Shown: positions 1-10,740 of the stretch, piece by piece
How the letters are laid out: every line of letters starts with the position of its first letter
Numbering within the stretch: position 1 is the stretch's first letter
Assembly: GCA_021234155.1 (NCBI GenBank)
Contig: JAJEKV010000028.1
Span: 17,598,825-17,662,824 of the forward strand
DNA: 64,000 bases
Reading direction: 5' to 3'
From: Isoetes taiwanensis
Lineage: Eukaryota; Streptophyta; Lycopodiopsida; Isoetales; Isoetaceae
Notes under the pieces: generated by a model
The model's database searches: none
Told to the model about the DNA's origin: nothing
What the model saw: the letters and a program-made list of their open reading frames with translations, nothing else
Made by a program: the position numbers and the translations under genes

Positions 1-640
1 GTCCTCTACAGGTCTTTGATTGGCTGCTTGTCATATGTGGCAAACTGCACACGATCAGATATAGCTCATATTGTAAACCTTTTAAGTAGATACAACCATG
101 ATCCAGGAAAGGAGCATTGGATTGCTACAAAAACGATATTGAGATATTTAAAAGGGACAATGAGTAGGAATAACTTACTGTACTGAAGATCTAAAGTTAA
201 GATCATACTATGATGTAGACTAGGCAGGGGATCTAGATATGAGAAAATCCACATCAGGTTATTTCATGATTCTAGGAAATGCAAAAAACAGAACTCAACT
301 ACAATGTCAAGTGCTGAGGCAGAGTATGCTGCAGCAACCCTATGTGTTACGGAATTAATTTGGGAAAGAAGGTTGATCTTAGAACTTGGATTTGTTCAAC
401 CTGAGGCCACTAAATTATACTGTGATAGTTGCATTGCTATGTCTGAAGATCCAGTTCTGCATGAGAGATCAAAACACATAGAACTTGAGTTGCATTTTAT
501 TAAGAAAAGGGTCTGGTAAAATTGATTTATATAAATACTTCCATGCAATTGACAGATATTCTAACAAAGACTTTGCCAGAGAGACGATTCACATGGTTGA
601 GAGAACAGATTCAACACACAAAAGATATAACATGAAGGGG
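1..640 (+). mobile_element. Ty1/Copia retrotransposon 3' end (RT tail and RNase H), decayed
   Basis: The first frame opens at base 1 and reads the conserved Copia segment after the RT core (YRSLIGCLSYVANCTRSDIA, then a PGKEHW...ILRYLKGT block), stopping at about 183. A second block near 225-265 carries AGDLDMRKSTSGY. From 304 a further frame gives the RNase H signature SSAEAEYAAA and ends in the typical SKHIELELHFIKKRV. The tail near 540-630 encodes QLTDILTKTLPERRF, followed by a purine tract (aagggggatta) that should be the polypurine tract before the 3' LTR. An in-frame stop and at least two frame changes show it is dead. In an intact element this region would finish reverse transcription and degrade the RNA template. 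The 5' part lies outside the window. Confidence 0.9.
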
Positions 641-1245
641 GATTATTAAATATTGATCATGTTATATGCTGCAGAAGATGTGTCTATCTGTGTCCAAGTT
701 CACAGTTATCACATGGTGACACTATATACCTAGGTATGAAATTAAGAACCTAGGTTTATATTAAACTTATAATATATTTGATTGAGCATATTCAAAGGTT
801 TATTTTCCTTAAGGTCATTTATAGAAGGTTGAAAAATGCAATGGGAAATTTATTAAGCGGTCAAATGATTTCGAGCCAAAATGGATTCAAAAGAAAAATT
901 ATCTGAGATAGCTCGGTGGAGCTGGAGGTTGGTCCGACTAGACATCCGGATTAACCTGAATAAATCTAAGGAGAATTTGATGTACAGATATACAGATTGG
1001 AGCATGGTTTGAATGTGGCAGAGCAAGCTTGTGCTCTCGAGATTTGCTTCAAAAAAGGGGTAACTATGCTATAGTGATTTATTCAATCCTAAATGAACAG
1101 TGACCCTTGTATTATGAATTTTATAGCGAATACAAGTGAAGTCTAGTATCATAACCTAGTATTGATTAACATTGTCTATAAGTTTGATATTAAATATGAA
1201 GTTGGTTATCTATCTTGAATAGTCAATAGATCTATATTTCTTTCA
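641..1245. other. Probable 3' LTR of the Copia element; no gene seen
   Basis: This follows directly after the polypurine-like tract and has no open frame of note. By position it should be the Copia 3' LTR. I cannot fix its end because no second LTR copy is in the window. Confidence 0.35.
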
Positions 1246-1249
1246 GTTT

Positions 1250-2226
1250 GAGCCACCTTGGCATGTTGGAGCCTAGGTGGCATGTTGGAGCCCACGTGGC
1301 ATGTTTGAGCCGCCTTGGCATGTTTGAGCCACCTTGGCATGTTTGAGCCTAGGTGGCATGTTGGTGCCTAGGGGACATGCTTGAGCCACCTTGGCATGTT
1401 GGAGCCTACCTTGGCATGTTAGGGCCTATGTGGTATGTTTGAGCCACCTTGGCATATTGGAGCCCCCGTGGCATGTTTGAGCCACCTTGGCATGTTTGAG
1501 CCTAGTGGCATGTTTGAGCCACCATGGCATGTTGGAGCCTAGGTGGCATGTTGGGAGCCCACGTGGCATGTTTGAGCCACCTTGGAATATTGTAGCCTAG
1601 GTGACATGTTGGAGCCCGTGTGGCACGTTTGAGCCACCTTGACATGTTTGAGCCTAGGTGGCATGTTGGTGCCTAGGTGGCATGCTTGAGCCACCTTGGC
1701 ATGTTGGAGCCTAGGTGGCATGTTGGAGCCCACATGGCATGTTTGAGCCACCTTGGCATGTTGGAGTCTAGTGGCATGTTGGAGCCCGCTTGGCATGTTT
1801 GAGCCACCTTGGCATGTTGACGCCTAGGTGGCATGTTGGAGCCTAAGTGGCATGTTTGAGCCACCTTGGCATGTTGGAGCCTAGGTGGCATGTTGGAGCC
1901 CCCTTGGCATGTTTGAGCCAACTTGGCATGTTTTAGCCTAGGTGGCATGTTGGAGCCACCTTGGCATGTTGGAGCCCGCGTGGCATATGTTTGAGCCACC
2001 GTGGCATGTTTTAGCCTAGGTGGCATGTTTGAGCCACCTTGGCATGTTGGAGCCTAGGTGGCATGTTGGAGCCCACATGGCATGTTTGGGCCACCTTGGC
2101 ATGTTGGAGCCTAGGTGGCATGTTGGAGCCCACATGGCATGTTTGGGCCACCTTGGCATGTTGGAGCCTAGGTGGCATGTTGGAGCCCGCATGGCATGTT
2201 TGAGATGTGTTGCTAGGGTGGCATGA
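1250..2226. repeat. Minisatellite: 19-bp monomers in a 57-bp trimeric higher-order unit
   Basis: Three related 19-bp monomers alternate: A GAGCCACCTTGGCATGTTG, B GAGCCTAGGTGGCATGTTG, C GAGCCCACGTGGCATGTTT. The A-B-C order makes a 57-bp unit. The last three units (about 2033-2203) are nearly identical; the earlier part is more degenerate, with lost monomers and single-base gaps. Because 57 is divisible by 3, several frames stay open on both strands and give repetitive peptides that are artefacts. The C monomer contains a CACGTGGC G-box core. One B-like monomer recurs alone at about 9865-9884. Confidence 0.95.
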
Positions 2227-2402
2227 TTGGCTTCCCCCATTTCATTCCACATTATGTAATGTGTAATCATATTGGGATGGCTGGGGCTCCAAGAATGCCA
2301 GACCATACCATTCCACAATGTCAGGCTAGCAATTACCTTATTCTACATGTTTTGGGATTATCAACATGGTTTCAAGATGGGTAGCCAAGCTTGTTTGATG
2401 AT

Positions 2403-2508
2403 AAGGGTAAACTTGTTTGGAAGGGATTCCCTGTTTCTCTGGTGGCTGCTACGACCGGCGGCAGCCCATTGGCAAATAGGGAATCCCTTCCAAACAGGCT
2501 GTACCCTT
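2403..2508. repeat. 106-bp foldback (MITE-like) hairpin upstream of PDC
   Basis: Arms of about 34 bp (2403-2436 and 2474-2508) are inverted copies with a few mismatches. The core is TGTTTGGAAGGGATTCCC and its complement, around a loop of about 37 bp. The outer ends read AAGGGTA...TACCCTT. Size and structure fit a very short TIR-only element or a stem-loop transcript source. No target-site duplication is obvious. It lies about 430 bp upstream of the PDC TATA box. Confidence 0.75.
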
Positions 2509-2934
2509 GTAGGATCACAAGTGTCTAGTTTTTGTTTGATTTTGATCAGTTCTTGACATGTGCAGCCGATGCTGCAAAACCGGAGGACCAAAATATCATT
2601 CCTTCTTAACGGGATAGACGACGTGGAAGTCCAAAATTGCACCACGGGAGATTTTAGCGACCAAATTGAGATATTATAATATGGAATGAAGGTGGAGGGG
2701 AACCAACTCGAGCGAACCTAGAAGAATATGAATATGAATGGACAAAAAGCAAGCCAAGGTCCTGTTATTATTAAAATAAGTAATGTAATGACATTGGTTC
2801 CATGTGAAGAGGTCATGATCAACGAGCTTAGACCTGTGTCTCGATTGGTATATTCTATGGAATAAGAAAGCAGCCCTGCAAGCAATTTCATAGCCTGGAG
2901 GCTGGAACGCCGGAATTGCGGCTCGATAAATCTC

Positions 2935-2942
2935 TATATAAA
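2935..2942 (+). promoter_or_regulatory. TATA box of the pyruvate decarboxylase gene
   Basis: TATATAAA lies 103 bp before the start codon, which leaves room for a 5' UTR of about 75 bases. It is the only good TATA motif just upstream of the gene. Confidence 0.7.
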
Positions 2943-3044
2943 CCCTGCTTCCATAAATTGCTTTTCGTCAAATCCAGATTGATCCGTTCAGTTTTCAGGT
3001 GTTTGTAAGTGTTTCGATTTTCCAGTAATTAGACCTTCGGCTCC

Positions 3045-5496
3045 ATGGCAGAAAATGGTAATGCCAGTTGCGGTGCAACATTAGGCCGTCATTTGGCTAG
3101 GCGCTTGGTCGAGGTTGGTGTGAAGGATGTGTTTGGGGTTCCAGGGGATTTTAACCTGGTTCTGCTTGATGAGCTTATTGCAGAGCCTGGGTTGCGATTT
3201 ATTGGGTGTTGTAATGAGCTTAATGCTGGTTATGCTGCCGATGGCTATGCCAGATCCAAAGGGGTTGGAGCTGTTGCTGTCACCTTTACTGTTGGAGGCC
3301 TCAGTGTTCTGAACGCCATAGCCGGTTCATATAGTGAGAACCTTCCTGTCATCTGCATAGTTGGAGGTCCTAACTCCAATGATTATGGCACAAATAGAAT
3401 TCTTCATCATACTATTGGATTGCCGGATTTCACCCAAGAACTCCGATGCTTCCAACCCATTACCTACATGCAGGTATCGTTAAGTGGTCATAGTAGTTTG
3501 TCATGGTGTTTTTTCCATTTTTCTAGCCTCTAAATTTTGCTTTAGAGTTTCTGATGCATGGTAAATTTGGTGCAGACTGTGATTAATAACTTGGATGATG
3601 CTCATGAACTCATAGATCTGTCAATCTCCACAGCTATTAAAGAAAGCAAACCAGTATATATTAGTGTCAGCTGCAATTTGGCAGGTCTTCCTCACCCTTC
3701 ATTCAGCAGGGACCCTGTACCCTATGCAATTCCTGAAAGGTCTGTACATCTTTAAGTTTTTGTTCGCACTTTCAAGTTTTGTTTACAGTATAAAGGCTTG
3801 AGTCTTACAGCGCAGATTTTGCTGGTGTAAAAGGTCATATGTTCTTAAATTTAATTGTTAGGAAATTTCAGTTATCTATAAAGTTAGTAGTGTATTTCTT
3901 CTTTTCTTGGAGTATATTCAAAAGGTTATAAATGCTCCTCAAATTTCCTGGCAATCTGAGTGTGTATTTTAGATTTGAGGAGTTTATTTCGTGCATTTTA
4001 TTGCATTGTATTAAATTGGGTTCGCCGAAACAGGTACAGTAACCCTAGGAGTTTAGAAGGAGCAGTGGAAGCAGTGGCAGCATTACTTAATGCTGCAGTG
4101 AAACCAGTGTTAGTTGGGGGTCCCAAGTTGCGTGTTGCTAAGGCAAGGTGTGCCTTCATGAAATTGGCAGATGTTTGTGGTTATCCTGTTGCGGTCATGC
4201 CATCTGCAAAGGGCCAAGTGGAAGAAACCCATCCCCATTTCATTGGCACATATTGGGGAGCAGTCAGCTCGCCTTACTGTTGTGAAATTGTTGAATCAGC
4301 TGATGCATACCTGTTTGCAGGCCCAATTTTTAATGACTACAGCTCAGTTGGCTACTCCCTTCTCATCAAAAAAGAGAAGACTATTCTTGTGAAGCCCGAC
4401 CGTGTTACCATTGGAAATGGGGTTTCTTTTGGTTGTGTGTATATGAAGGACTTTTTAACTGAACTTGCAAAGAAATTAAAGCAAAATACTTCAGCTATGG
4501 AGAACTTTAGAAGAATGTATGTGCCTCCAGGCTCTGTTGTTTGCAATGCTAATAGCAAGGAAAATCTAAAAGTGAACGTACTCTTTAAACATATTCAAGT
4601 AAGACTTGGTTGCTTTTATTGGGTTCTCTGGTTAGATAATGTTTCCTTGGACATTCATAACACTTCTTTTGGTTTTCTATGTTCTAGGATATGCTTAGTC
4701 CTGACACAGCAGTTATTGCTGAAACTGGAGATTCTTGGTTCAACTGTCAAAAGTTGAGGCTCCCTCAGGGTTGCGGGTAACTGAATTTCCTACCTATTTT
4801 CCTTTGCTTATGTTTTCTGTTAAGTAGTGGGTTTGAGTGACTTCCATTCTTCTATGTTGTAGATATGAATTCCAGATGCAATATGGTTCAATAGGCTGGT
4901 CTGTGGGAGCATTGTTAGGCTATGCTCAAGCTACCAAAGATAATAAGAGGGTCATTGCTTGCATTGGAGATGGGAGTTTTCAGGTGAGGACATCACTCAT
5001 CTCAAATACTTTATTTATGCACAGCCAGTTTTTATAATGCACTTTCCTTTTCTACAGGTAACAGCACAAGATGTCTCTACCATGATTTGCCAGGAACAGA
5101 AGAGCATCATCTTTCTCATAAATAATGGAGGGTATACAATAGAAGTGGAAATTCATGATGGGCCATATAATGTTATCAAGAATTGGAACTACACGGGAGT
5201 TGTAGAAGCCTTTCACAATGGAAATGGCAAATGCTGGACTGCTAAGGTAGGCTTTTTATTGATCTTGTAAGTTGAGTTTTCATAATTCATTGTTCTGAAA
5301 CATGGATGTTGGTTAAATTTTACAGGTGAAGACGGAACATGACTTGATAGAAGCAATTCAAGTCGCACTAGGAGAGAAGAAAGATCACCTGTGCTTCATT
5401 GAATGCTTTCTGCACAAGGATGATACCAGCAAAGAGCTGCTTGAGTGGGGCAGCCGTGTGGCAGCAGCAAATGGTAGACTACCAAATCCTCAGTGA
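3045..5496 (+). CDS. PDC: Pyruvate decarboxylase, seven exons, intact
   Basis: This thiamine-diphosphate enzyme converts pyruvate to acetaldehyde and CO2, the first step of cytosolic ethanol fermentation. Exons by splice consensus and phase: 3045-3473, 3576-3739, 4034-4598, 4688-4776, 4863-4983, 5058-5246, 5326-5496. Together they make 575 residues with no stop. Key residues are present: cofactor-activating Glu58 in [16 protein letters not shown], catalytic pair His121-His122 in RILHHTIG, the metal/cofactor motif GDGS (451-454) to NN (478-479), and Glu485 in GGYTIE. The C-terminus is the plant-typical [15 protein letters not shown] ... NPQ. The N-terminus is some 25-30 residues shorter than in flowering-plant enzymes, but alignment begins at once ([10 protein letters not shown]), so the start is credible. 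A TATA box lies upstream. It is probably functional; whether it responds to hypoxia cannot be judged here. Confidence 0.96.
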
Positions 5497-6184
5497 TAAG
5501 CTACTTTTACTGGACGACAAAAAGCACCGTCATGTTGAAATGTTAGAAACAGCATTGATGTTCCCTTTATATCTTTGCAAGGACCTCCGAAACTTTGATC
5601 GATTAAGACTAAAATAGAAAAGTCCAATCGCTGTTTTCAACACTGAGTTGAACTTGGAGAATTGCCAAGGTCTTATATTTTCTTAAAGGGCATGGTTTAG
5701 TTGTTTTGGCAGGGGATGTGCTATCTATGGATACTTTTGTGTGTTGTTCCAGCGTGTTCGAGAGCTCTGACGCTTGAGAATGCGTTGCTTTGTACATATT
5801 TTGCACTTCATCTAAACATATTTTAATTGTGTTTGAATACATATAGTTGAGAGGTTTGAACACAGTTGAGTTTTTGTTGCGTAGAATTTTCCGTGTGTGT
5901 GTCTGCTTGCCACATTTTCTTTGGCAAATCTACTCGGTCAAGTGCTGGTAAGGTGTCGATATGCATGGAGGTGGGCAGTCTGCTGATTAAGTTGGTCAAT
6001 TGTTTATTTCAACACCTGTAAAAACTTACTAGATCACAACTTAGATCTTGAACATTTGTTTTTTTTTTTTCAATTTGGCAAATCTACGTATGAGGGATTC
6101 ACATGAGCGATTTCAAGCCCTGCGCCGATAAGCCATGGGAAAGATTTCTTGAGCTGCCTCAGGTAGGCCCCCGTGTCTCGATGT
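5497..6184. other. PDC 3' UTR and intergenic DNA
   Basis: No gene is recognised. The first few hundred bases should be the PDC 3' UTR, but no clear poly(A) signal is visible. Bases near 5930-6080 share a diverged segment (GCAAATCTAC, then a GTGCTGGTRAGGTGTC-like stretch) with 6600-6660, which suggests an old repeat. Confidence 0.5.
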
Positions 6185-6390
6185 GCATGGCGAGGGCTCA
6201 AGCCCAGATTTTGTAGCTATAGCCCAGATTTTTGCAGCACGATGCGAGGGCTGAAGTCCAACTTTTGTAGCTGAAGGCCAAATTTTGCAGCTGCTGCATG
6301 AGCACACAGCTCTTCAGGGCTGAAGTCCAACTTTTGTAGCTGAAGCCCAAATTTTGCAGCTGCTGCCTGAGCACAGAATCAGCTCTTCAT
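6185..6390. repeat. About 70-bp tandem repeat, 2.5-3 units
   Basis: The segment GGGCTGAAGTCCAACTTTTG followed by TAGCTGAAG and TTTTGCAGCTGCTGC recurs from about 6248 and 6318, with a more diverged unit before it near 6190. It has no coding potential. Confidence 0.75.
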
Positions 6391-6839
6391 TTCTGATTCT
6401 ATTCACATGCCTATGACCTGATTACAGAAGGAAAAACCTCAGCTTATTTTACCTCAGCGGGAGATTTACAGTAAACAGTTGCAGCAACATGTAAACGACT
6501 GACTGAAGAGTTTTTACAGAGCAGGGGCAGTGTGGACTCAACCTGTCCCATTCCATGTGAGTCCCTATAAAAGCTTATTGATTAGATCACCACTTAGATC
6601 TTCGATATTGTTTTTTTTTGGGCAATCTACTTCCCAAGGTGCTGGTGAGGTGTCACCATGGTGGAAAGTCTGCGGACTAATTTCTCAGACTAAAACCCTT
6701 TGTTAATAAATGGGGTCAACAACCAAAGCCTTTGGAGTGTATCCACATCACCAAGCAAGCAATAATTTTTCATTTCACTAGACTCAAATTTAGCATAAGC
6801 TGTGGTTCTTTGCATTAGCGCATAATCATGCATGCTTCT

Positions 6840-7625
6840 CACTCACCCAATATTATAGTCCCATATCAAACATTTGGAATCTACAATGGCGTGTCGAAGT
6901 ATGGAATGGAACCCTTTTTCTATTGTAAGAGTCTGGTCCATGATCAACCGGAGCTGCGATCGGAATATGACTACCATCCACCGCCCCAATGACATTTGGA
7001 ATGCCTTATTTTGGCTCATATACAATAGCAAACTCTTTACACTGATTATCATTTGGCCAATGTAATCCACAGTGCAATTCTCTCATTTTGAGCTTTATAG
7101 GTCGACTAAATTCGAAATCATCTATGAACAATTGTGGTGCCAACTCCATATACTTTTGCTACATAGTCTAGTGTTGATACAGTAGCTAGGCGTGTCAGTG
7201 CTATAGCAACCTTTTTTGGCACTTCTATTGCCATTCGCATATTGGTATCTCATTTGAATAGACTGGGTGCAAAACATCACAAACCCAATGAAAGGTTGCT
7301 CTAGAGATCCTCATTCTTTGACGAAACATTCGATCTGTGTGGCTCACTTATAATATGTTCTCATAGAAGCCCTTCACCCGCTTATGCGCCCAGCAAATAG
7401 GCTTTGCCCTCTTCATAAAAGGCATATAGCTTACTAATTCAATCACTTGCATACATGCCTTCATGTATCTCGTAGATGGCTGTGCATCACTAGGCCTCAA
7501 CAACTCAAGCATGATGAAAACATGTAGACCCTTCCGCAAAGTTGGGTCCATGCCAACTAAGGATACCCCCAAAAAAAAGTGTGAGTAGAGGATACAAAAC
7601 AGAACATGGTGACTTGGTAATTCCA
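6840..7625 (-). pseudogene. PIF/Harbinger (HARBI1-like) DDE transposase, decayed
   Basis: Read on the minus strand from about 7620 down to 6840, broken frames match a Harbinger transposase. An N-terminal helix region (about 7330-7620, SHTDRMFRQRMRISRATF) is followed by a block like VPKKVAIALTRLATVSTLDY, then the catalytic core: FIDDFEFSRPIKL, NVIGAVDGSHIPI (the first catalytic Asp), PVDHGPDSYNRK, and in the next frame GFHSILRHAIVDSKCLIWDY (the second Asp). A stop and at least two frameshifts interrupt it. The intact protein would cut and paste DNA, usually duplicating a TWA target. No terminal inverted repeats were identified. Confidence 0.85.
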
Positions 7626-7739
7626 CAATACCTTGGTTGGAGCATCAACAATTGCAAGACTAGTTTGATAATTGCAAACAACATTGCATTGAAAACAAGA
7701 GAAGTGGAAAACAAGTAAAATACTAATTTTGACAACCCA

Positions 7740-8110
7740 AATTGGCTACTGTTGTAGTTCGTCAAAAAGGGCTTGCAAACTCTGAGATATTCCCTTCAAC
7801 ATATTTAATTTTTCCTTCTCAAGAGCAAGGTTGTCATCCTGGGCCTTTTCGCTTATTTCAGTCATTCTTTTGATTGCTGCAACAACCTCAGATGCTGCAC
7901 ATTTTTTATTTTCTTTTTTTTCTTTGGATTTACATTTTTATTCCCATCAGGTGTCATCCTCTTACTCCCATCTTCATCAATAGATGTCTTACTACTCTCT
8001 ACACCTTCTATCTTGAAACTAGATTGGTCCAAGAAGTAGTACACGGATACAACATGAACATGCGTATAATTTTCGATATGCTGATTGCAACACAAGAGGC
8101 GGCAAAAATA
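7740..8110 (-). pseudogene. Possible Harbinger accessory (Myb/SANT-like) ORF, C-terminal remnant
   Basis: On the minus strand, just upstream of the transposase, a frame carries a basic run (NPKKKKKIKN) and an acidic stretch. After a frame change it gives EISEKAQDDNLALEKEKLN and LQALFDELQQ, a predicted coiled coil. PIF/Harbinger elements usually carry a second Myb/SANT-like ORF with an EKEKL-type coiled-coil tail. The DNA-binding part was not recognised, so the assignment rests on position and tail character. Confidence 0.45.
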
Positions 8111-8349
8111 GAGCTAACCCAGCTCTTCAATGATGCTAATGTATACGCATTACACACAAGATGAATAACGGTAATGCCTAGGGACATTAGACTGGCGAGA
8201 TTCATCAAGAACCGCCAGAATTAAAAGAAATATATACCAAATTTTGACATGTGAATATATTCGGATAAATATATATGTGTCTATTAAATGTCTTATGGAT
8301 GTGAGGGGTCATATTATACTAAAATTGCTCAAAATATGGCAAAGTAGAT

Positions 8350-8416
8350 GACTCTCACGATGCGTGAAAGGAATGCATGAGAATCTCACAACCCCCATCC
8401 GCGCACGGTGAGAGTC
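8350..8416. repeat. Hairpin repeat, copy 1
   Basis: GACTCTCACGATGCG at the left pairs with CGCACGGTGAGAGTC at the right, about 67 bp overall. The inner half contains ATGAGAATCTCACAACCCCC, which also recurs in copy 2. Confidence 0.8.
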
Positions 8417-8548
8417 CTTGTCCTTATTAGTTTATGAAACGATAGAATTAGCGAGATCCAAGAGACATAATCGGCTAGAATTTGGACGTAGACTCGATTA
8501 TGCCAACCATTTTTCCATTTAGACAAGTTTTAGCCTGGTATGACCGAC

Positions 8549-8616
8549 GACTCTCAGGGTGCACGAATGGCACTTGTGAGAATCTCACAACCCCCATCCG
8601 TGCATAATGAGAGTTC
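8549..8616. repeat. Hairpin repeat, copy 2
   Basis: This is a direct repeat of the 8350-8416 hairpin with the same length and organisation: GACTCTCAGGGTGCACG pairs imperfectly with CGTGCATAATGAGAGTTC. The inner GTGAGAATCTCACAACCCCC is conserved. It starts 199 bp after copy 1. Confidence 0.8.
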
Positions 8617-8639
8617 TCTATAGTATTCAATCAAGTAAA

Positions 8640-9440
8640 ATTAGAATAACTTGAACATGGGCTTCCCAAACCTACACAAAAAAGTAGAATGACCTCAGAT
8701 GCTAATTAGCCAGTTCCCTAATAGAGCTAAAGCAACACAGATTTGTCAAACCTCACCCCAATAGGACAATCTCTTCTAGAATCCTAAAAATTTCTAAATC
8801 TAGTTCCCTATTTATAGGACACATTTGCGAATACCAACAATCCGCTTCCCGTTCTAGCAAATTAGGCAATCTCCCAGTATACTCAGGCACTTTTGCTCTC
8901 ATTTGTCACGATCAACACCACCGACACCATGACGTTCTCGGCATTGAAATGATGGTACAATGTCACTGCACATGTCCAAGAAGTAGATGTCAGCCAGATA
9001 TTCCAAGTTTTTTAGCATAGTTTTGACCTTCAGGCCATTCTGCATGTTATCCTGTACTATCGCCATATCATGGCCGAATTCAGAAGCATGGTAGAATCTC
9101 AAGCTAGACATGTACCTCTATGCGAGAGACCCTGGGTCCCCAAAACAGCGTTGGCACAAACACTAGCAGTAGTGGATAACATCATGGATGCCCTGCAGTA
9201 AAGCTTCTCGCATGCCGGACTACATGTCCATGAGCCATAGAAATGTCAGGTACTTCTTAGTTAATGCTGCCCTTGCCATCTTCTTAGCATATAAATCTAA
9301 GAATATCATAGGTCAACCACCAGTTCAACACCTCTCCCTTAGATTCTAGGCAGGATGACCTAATGCTGCTCTAGTATGAAGCCAACAAGCAGCAGATACA
9401 CTTGTAGATGACGTTGAAGCTACTATTAAATTGCCTTCCT
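8640..9440. other. Intergenic, nothing recognised
   Basis: Only short open frames occur, on both strands. None has a recognisable domain or a partner copy in the window. Confidence 0.5.
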
Positions 9441-9442
9441 AC

Positions 9443-9477
9443 GAAGAAGAAGAAGAAGAAGAAGAAGAAGAAGAAGA
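9443..9477 (+). repeat. (GAA)n microsatellite inside a short acidic open frame
   Basis: About 12 GAA triplets lie in an open frame (9431-9838) that would encode a Glu-rich 135-residue peptide. No family is recognised and no splice or promoter context is visible. The frame may be a gag or host-gene remnant, or chance. Confidence 0.85.
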
Positions 9478-9859
9478 GGTACGCCTGCAAATTCAATTGA
9501 TGCAGGAGCAGCAGAACATTGTAGCAGAACAAGAAGGTCCTAGAATCACCAGCTTATCACCAATTATTGTTGAAGGGGAAGAATACCTACTTGTTAATGA
9601 CATCAAGAACCTACCTCAGTGTGAAGAACATGGGTACAGAGTAGATGAACTACTTGCCCTACTCTGCCAAGACGAGGAACTCGATGCCTTTGCGACCACC
9701 AAACACAAGGGAAATAGAAACGTACCACGACACAAGCACGTCGGACAATTCTCAAGCGAACACCCTACTTTGGAAGGGTTAAAAATCTTTGCAACCCTAT
9801 TTAAAATCGTATTACTGGTTGTAAATACTTATCACTAGTCGCAAAGTCTTTGCAAAGTA

Positions 9860-10260
9860 TGTATGTTGGAGCCTAGGTGGCAAGCAACCTATCTGCAACC
9901 TATATCTATAAAGTATGCCAGGAGAGGCGGACAGAGTGGACTACCAAAAGGCCATGTTCTTATGCCAGTCAAATCCATTGCCATAAATTATATCTGCATT
10001 GACTTCTGGAGGCCCAAACCGTCAGTTGACCCTCATGAGTCTGAGCCTGGGTAGAACTTCCTTTCTGTTGATGTATGATGTATTCATTCTGATGTATCTT
10101 ATTATGGTGATCCCACCCTTCAAGGTGGTTATTTATGTTTATGAGATGTTATGTGCTCATGTTTATGCGCTTCCGCAGTTAGGATGGTCTCGAGGGAGAT
10201 GGGATGAATGACACGTCTATTGGATGATACGTCTACTATAGCGACAGAGTCTCATAGCCC
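9860..10260 (+). mobile_element. Diverged Gypsy LTR 3'-half relic
   Basis: From the GGCGGACAGAGTGGACTACC stretch through the Pro-codon-rich part to CTTCCGCAG near 10178, this matches the 3' half of the complete LTR at 35649-37281 (about 36840-37130) with many substitutions. It has no internal region beside it. The right boundary is uncertain. Confidence 0.7.
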
Positions 10261-10740
10261 ATATCCTTTATTCGCAGGGACAATAGTGAGGACTTGATGA
10301 ACTGCATAGAAAATGTTTTTGCTAAATTGTGTCCATCTTCACATGTTAGCAGAGACATCAAGGAAGTCCCACTAGCAAATGGTATAGGGATATTATAGTC
10401 ATCCAAATTAATCAAAGAGCACTTGAGGTATACAGAACATCTGGTGGCTTATTCTGTGATCGGCTATTGGACATGTGGCTATTTTGGTTTCTGGAATCAA
10501 TGAGTGGTTGAGTGCACTTTTGCGTAAGAACCTCATCAATCCTTATGAAATTATTATGTCTCTGCGTCTTAAAGTGTAGAAGATATTGATAAATTGGTGG
10601 CGTTCATCGTGGAATCCATGAGTGGTACAGTGGTTCTCTTTCAGTACTATTTCCCAAGATTCTCTATAATCCTCTATAATCGCTAATCCTCTATAATCGC
10701 TAATCCTGACCATCTAAAAAGGGCATATTCTCAATGATAT
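10261..10740. other. Intergenic with a short CCTCTATAATCGCTAAT tandem repeat
   Basis: No gene is recognised. Near 10660-10710 the 17-bp string CCTCTATAATCGCTAAT occurs about 2.5 times in tandem. Confidence 0.6.

Noticed and set aside
1250-2226. CRISPR-like array
   Set aside because: Repeats are contiguous with no unique spacers and the DNA is plant nuclear.
1539-2318. Long repetitive open frames on both strands of the minisatellite
   Set aside because: The 57-bp period is a multiple of three, so frames stay open by chance. The peptides only reflect the DNA repeat.
8899-9111. 70-residue minus-strand frame as a retroelement protein
   Set aside because: No motif supports it and neighbouring frames do not extend the similarity.
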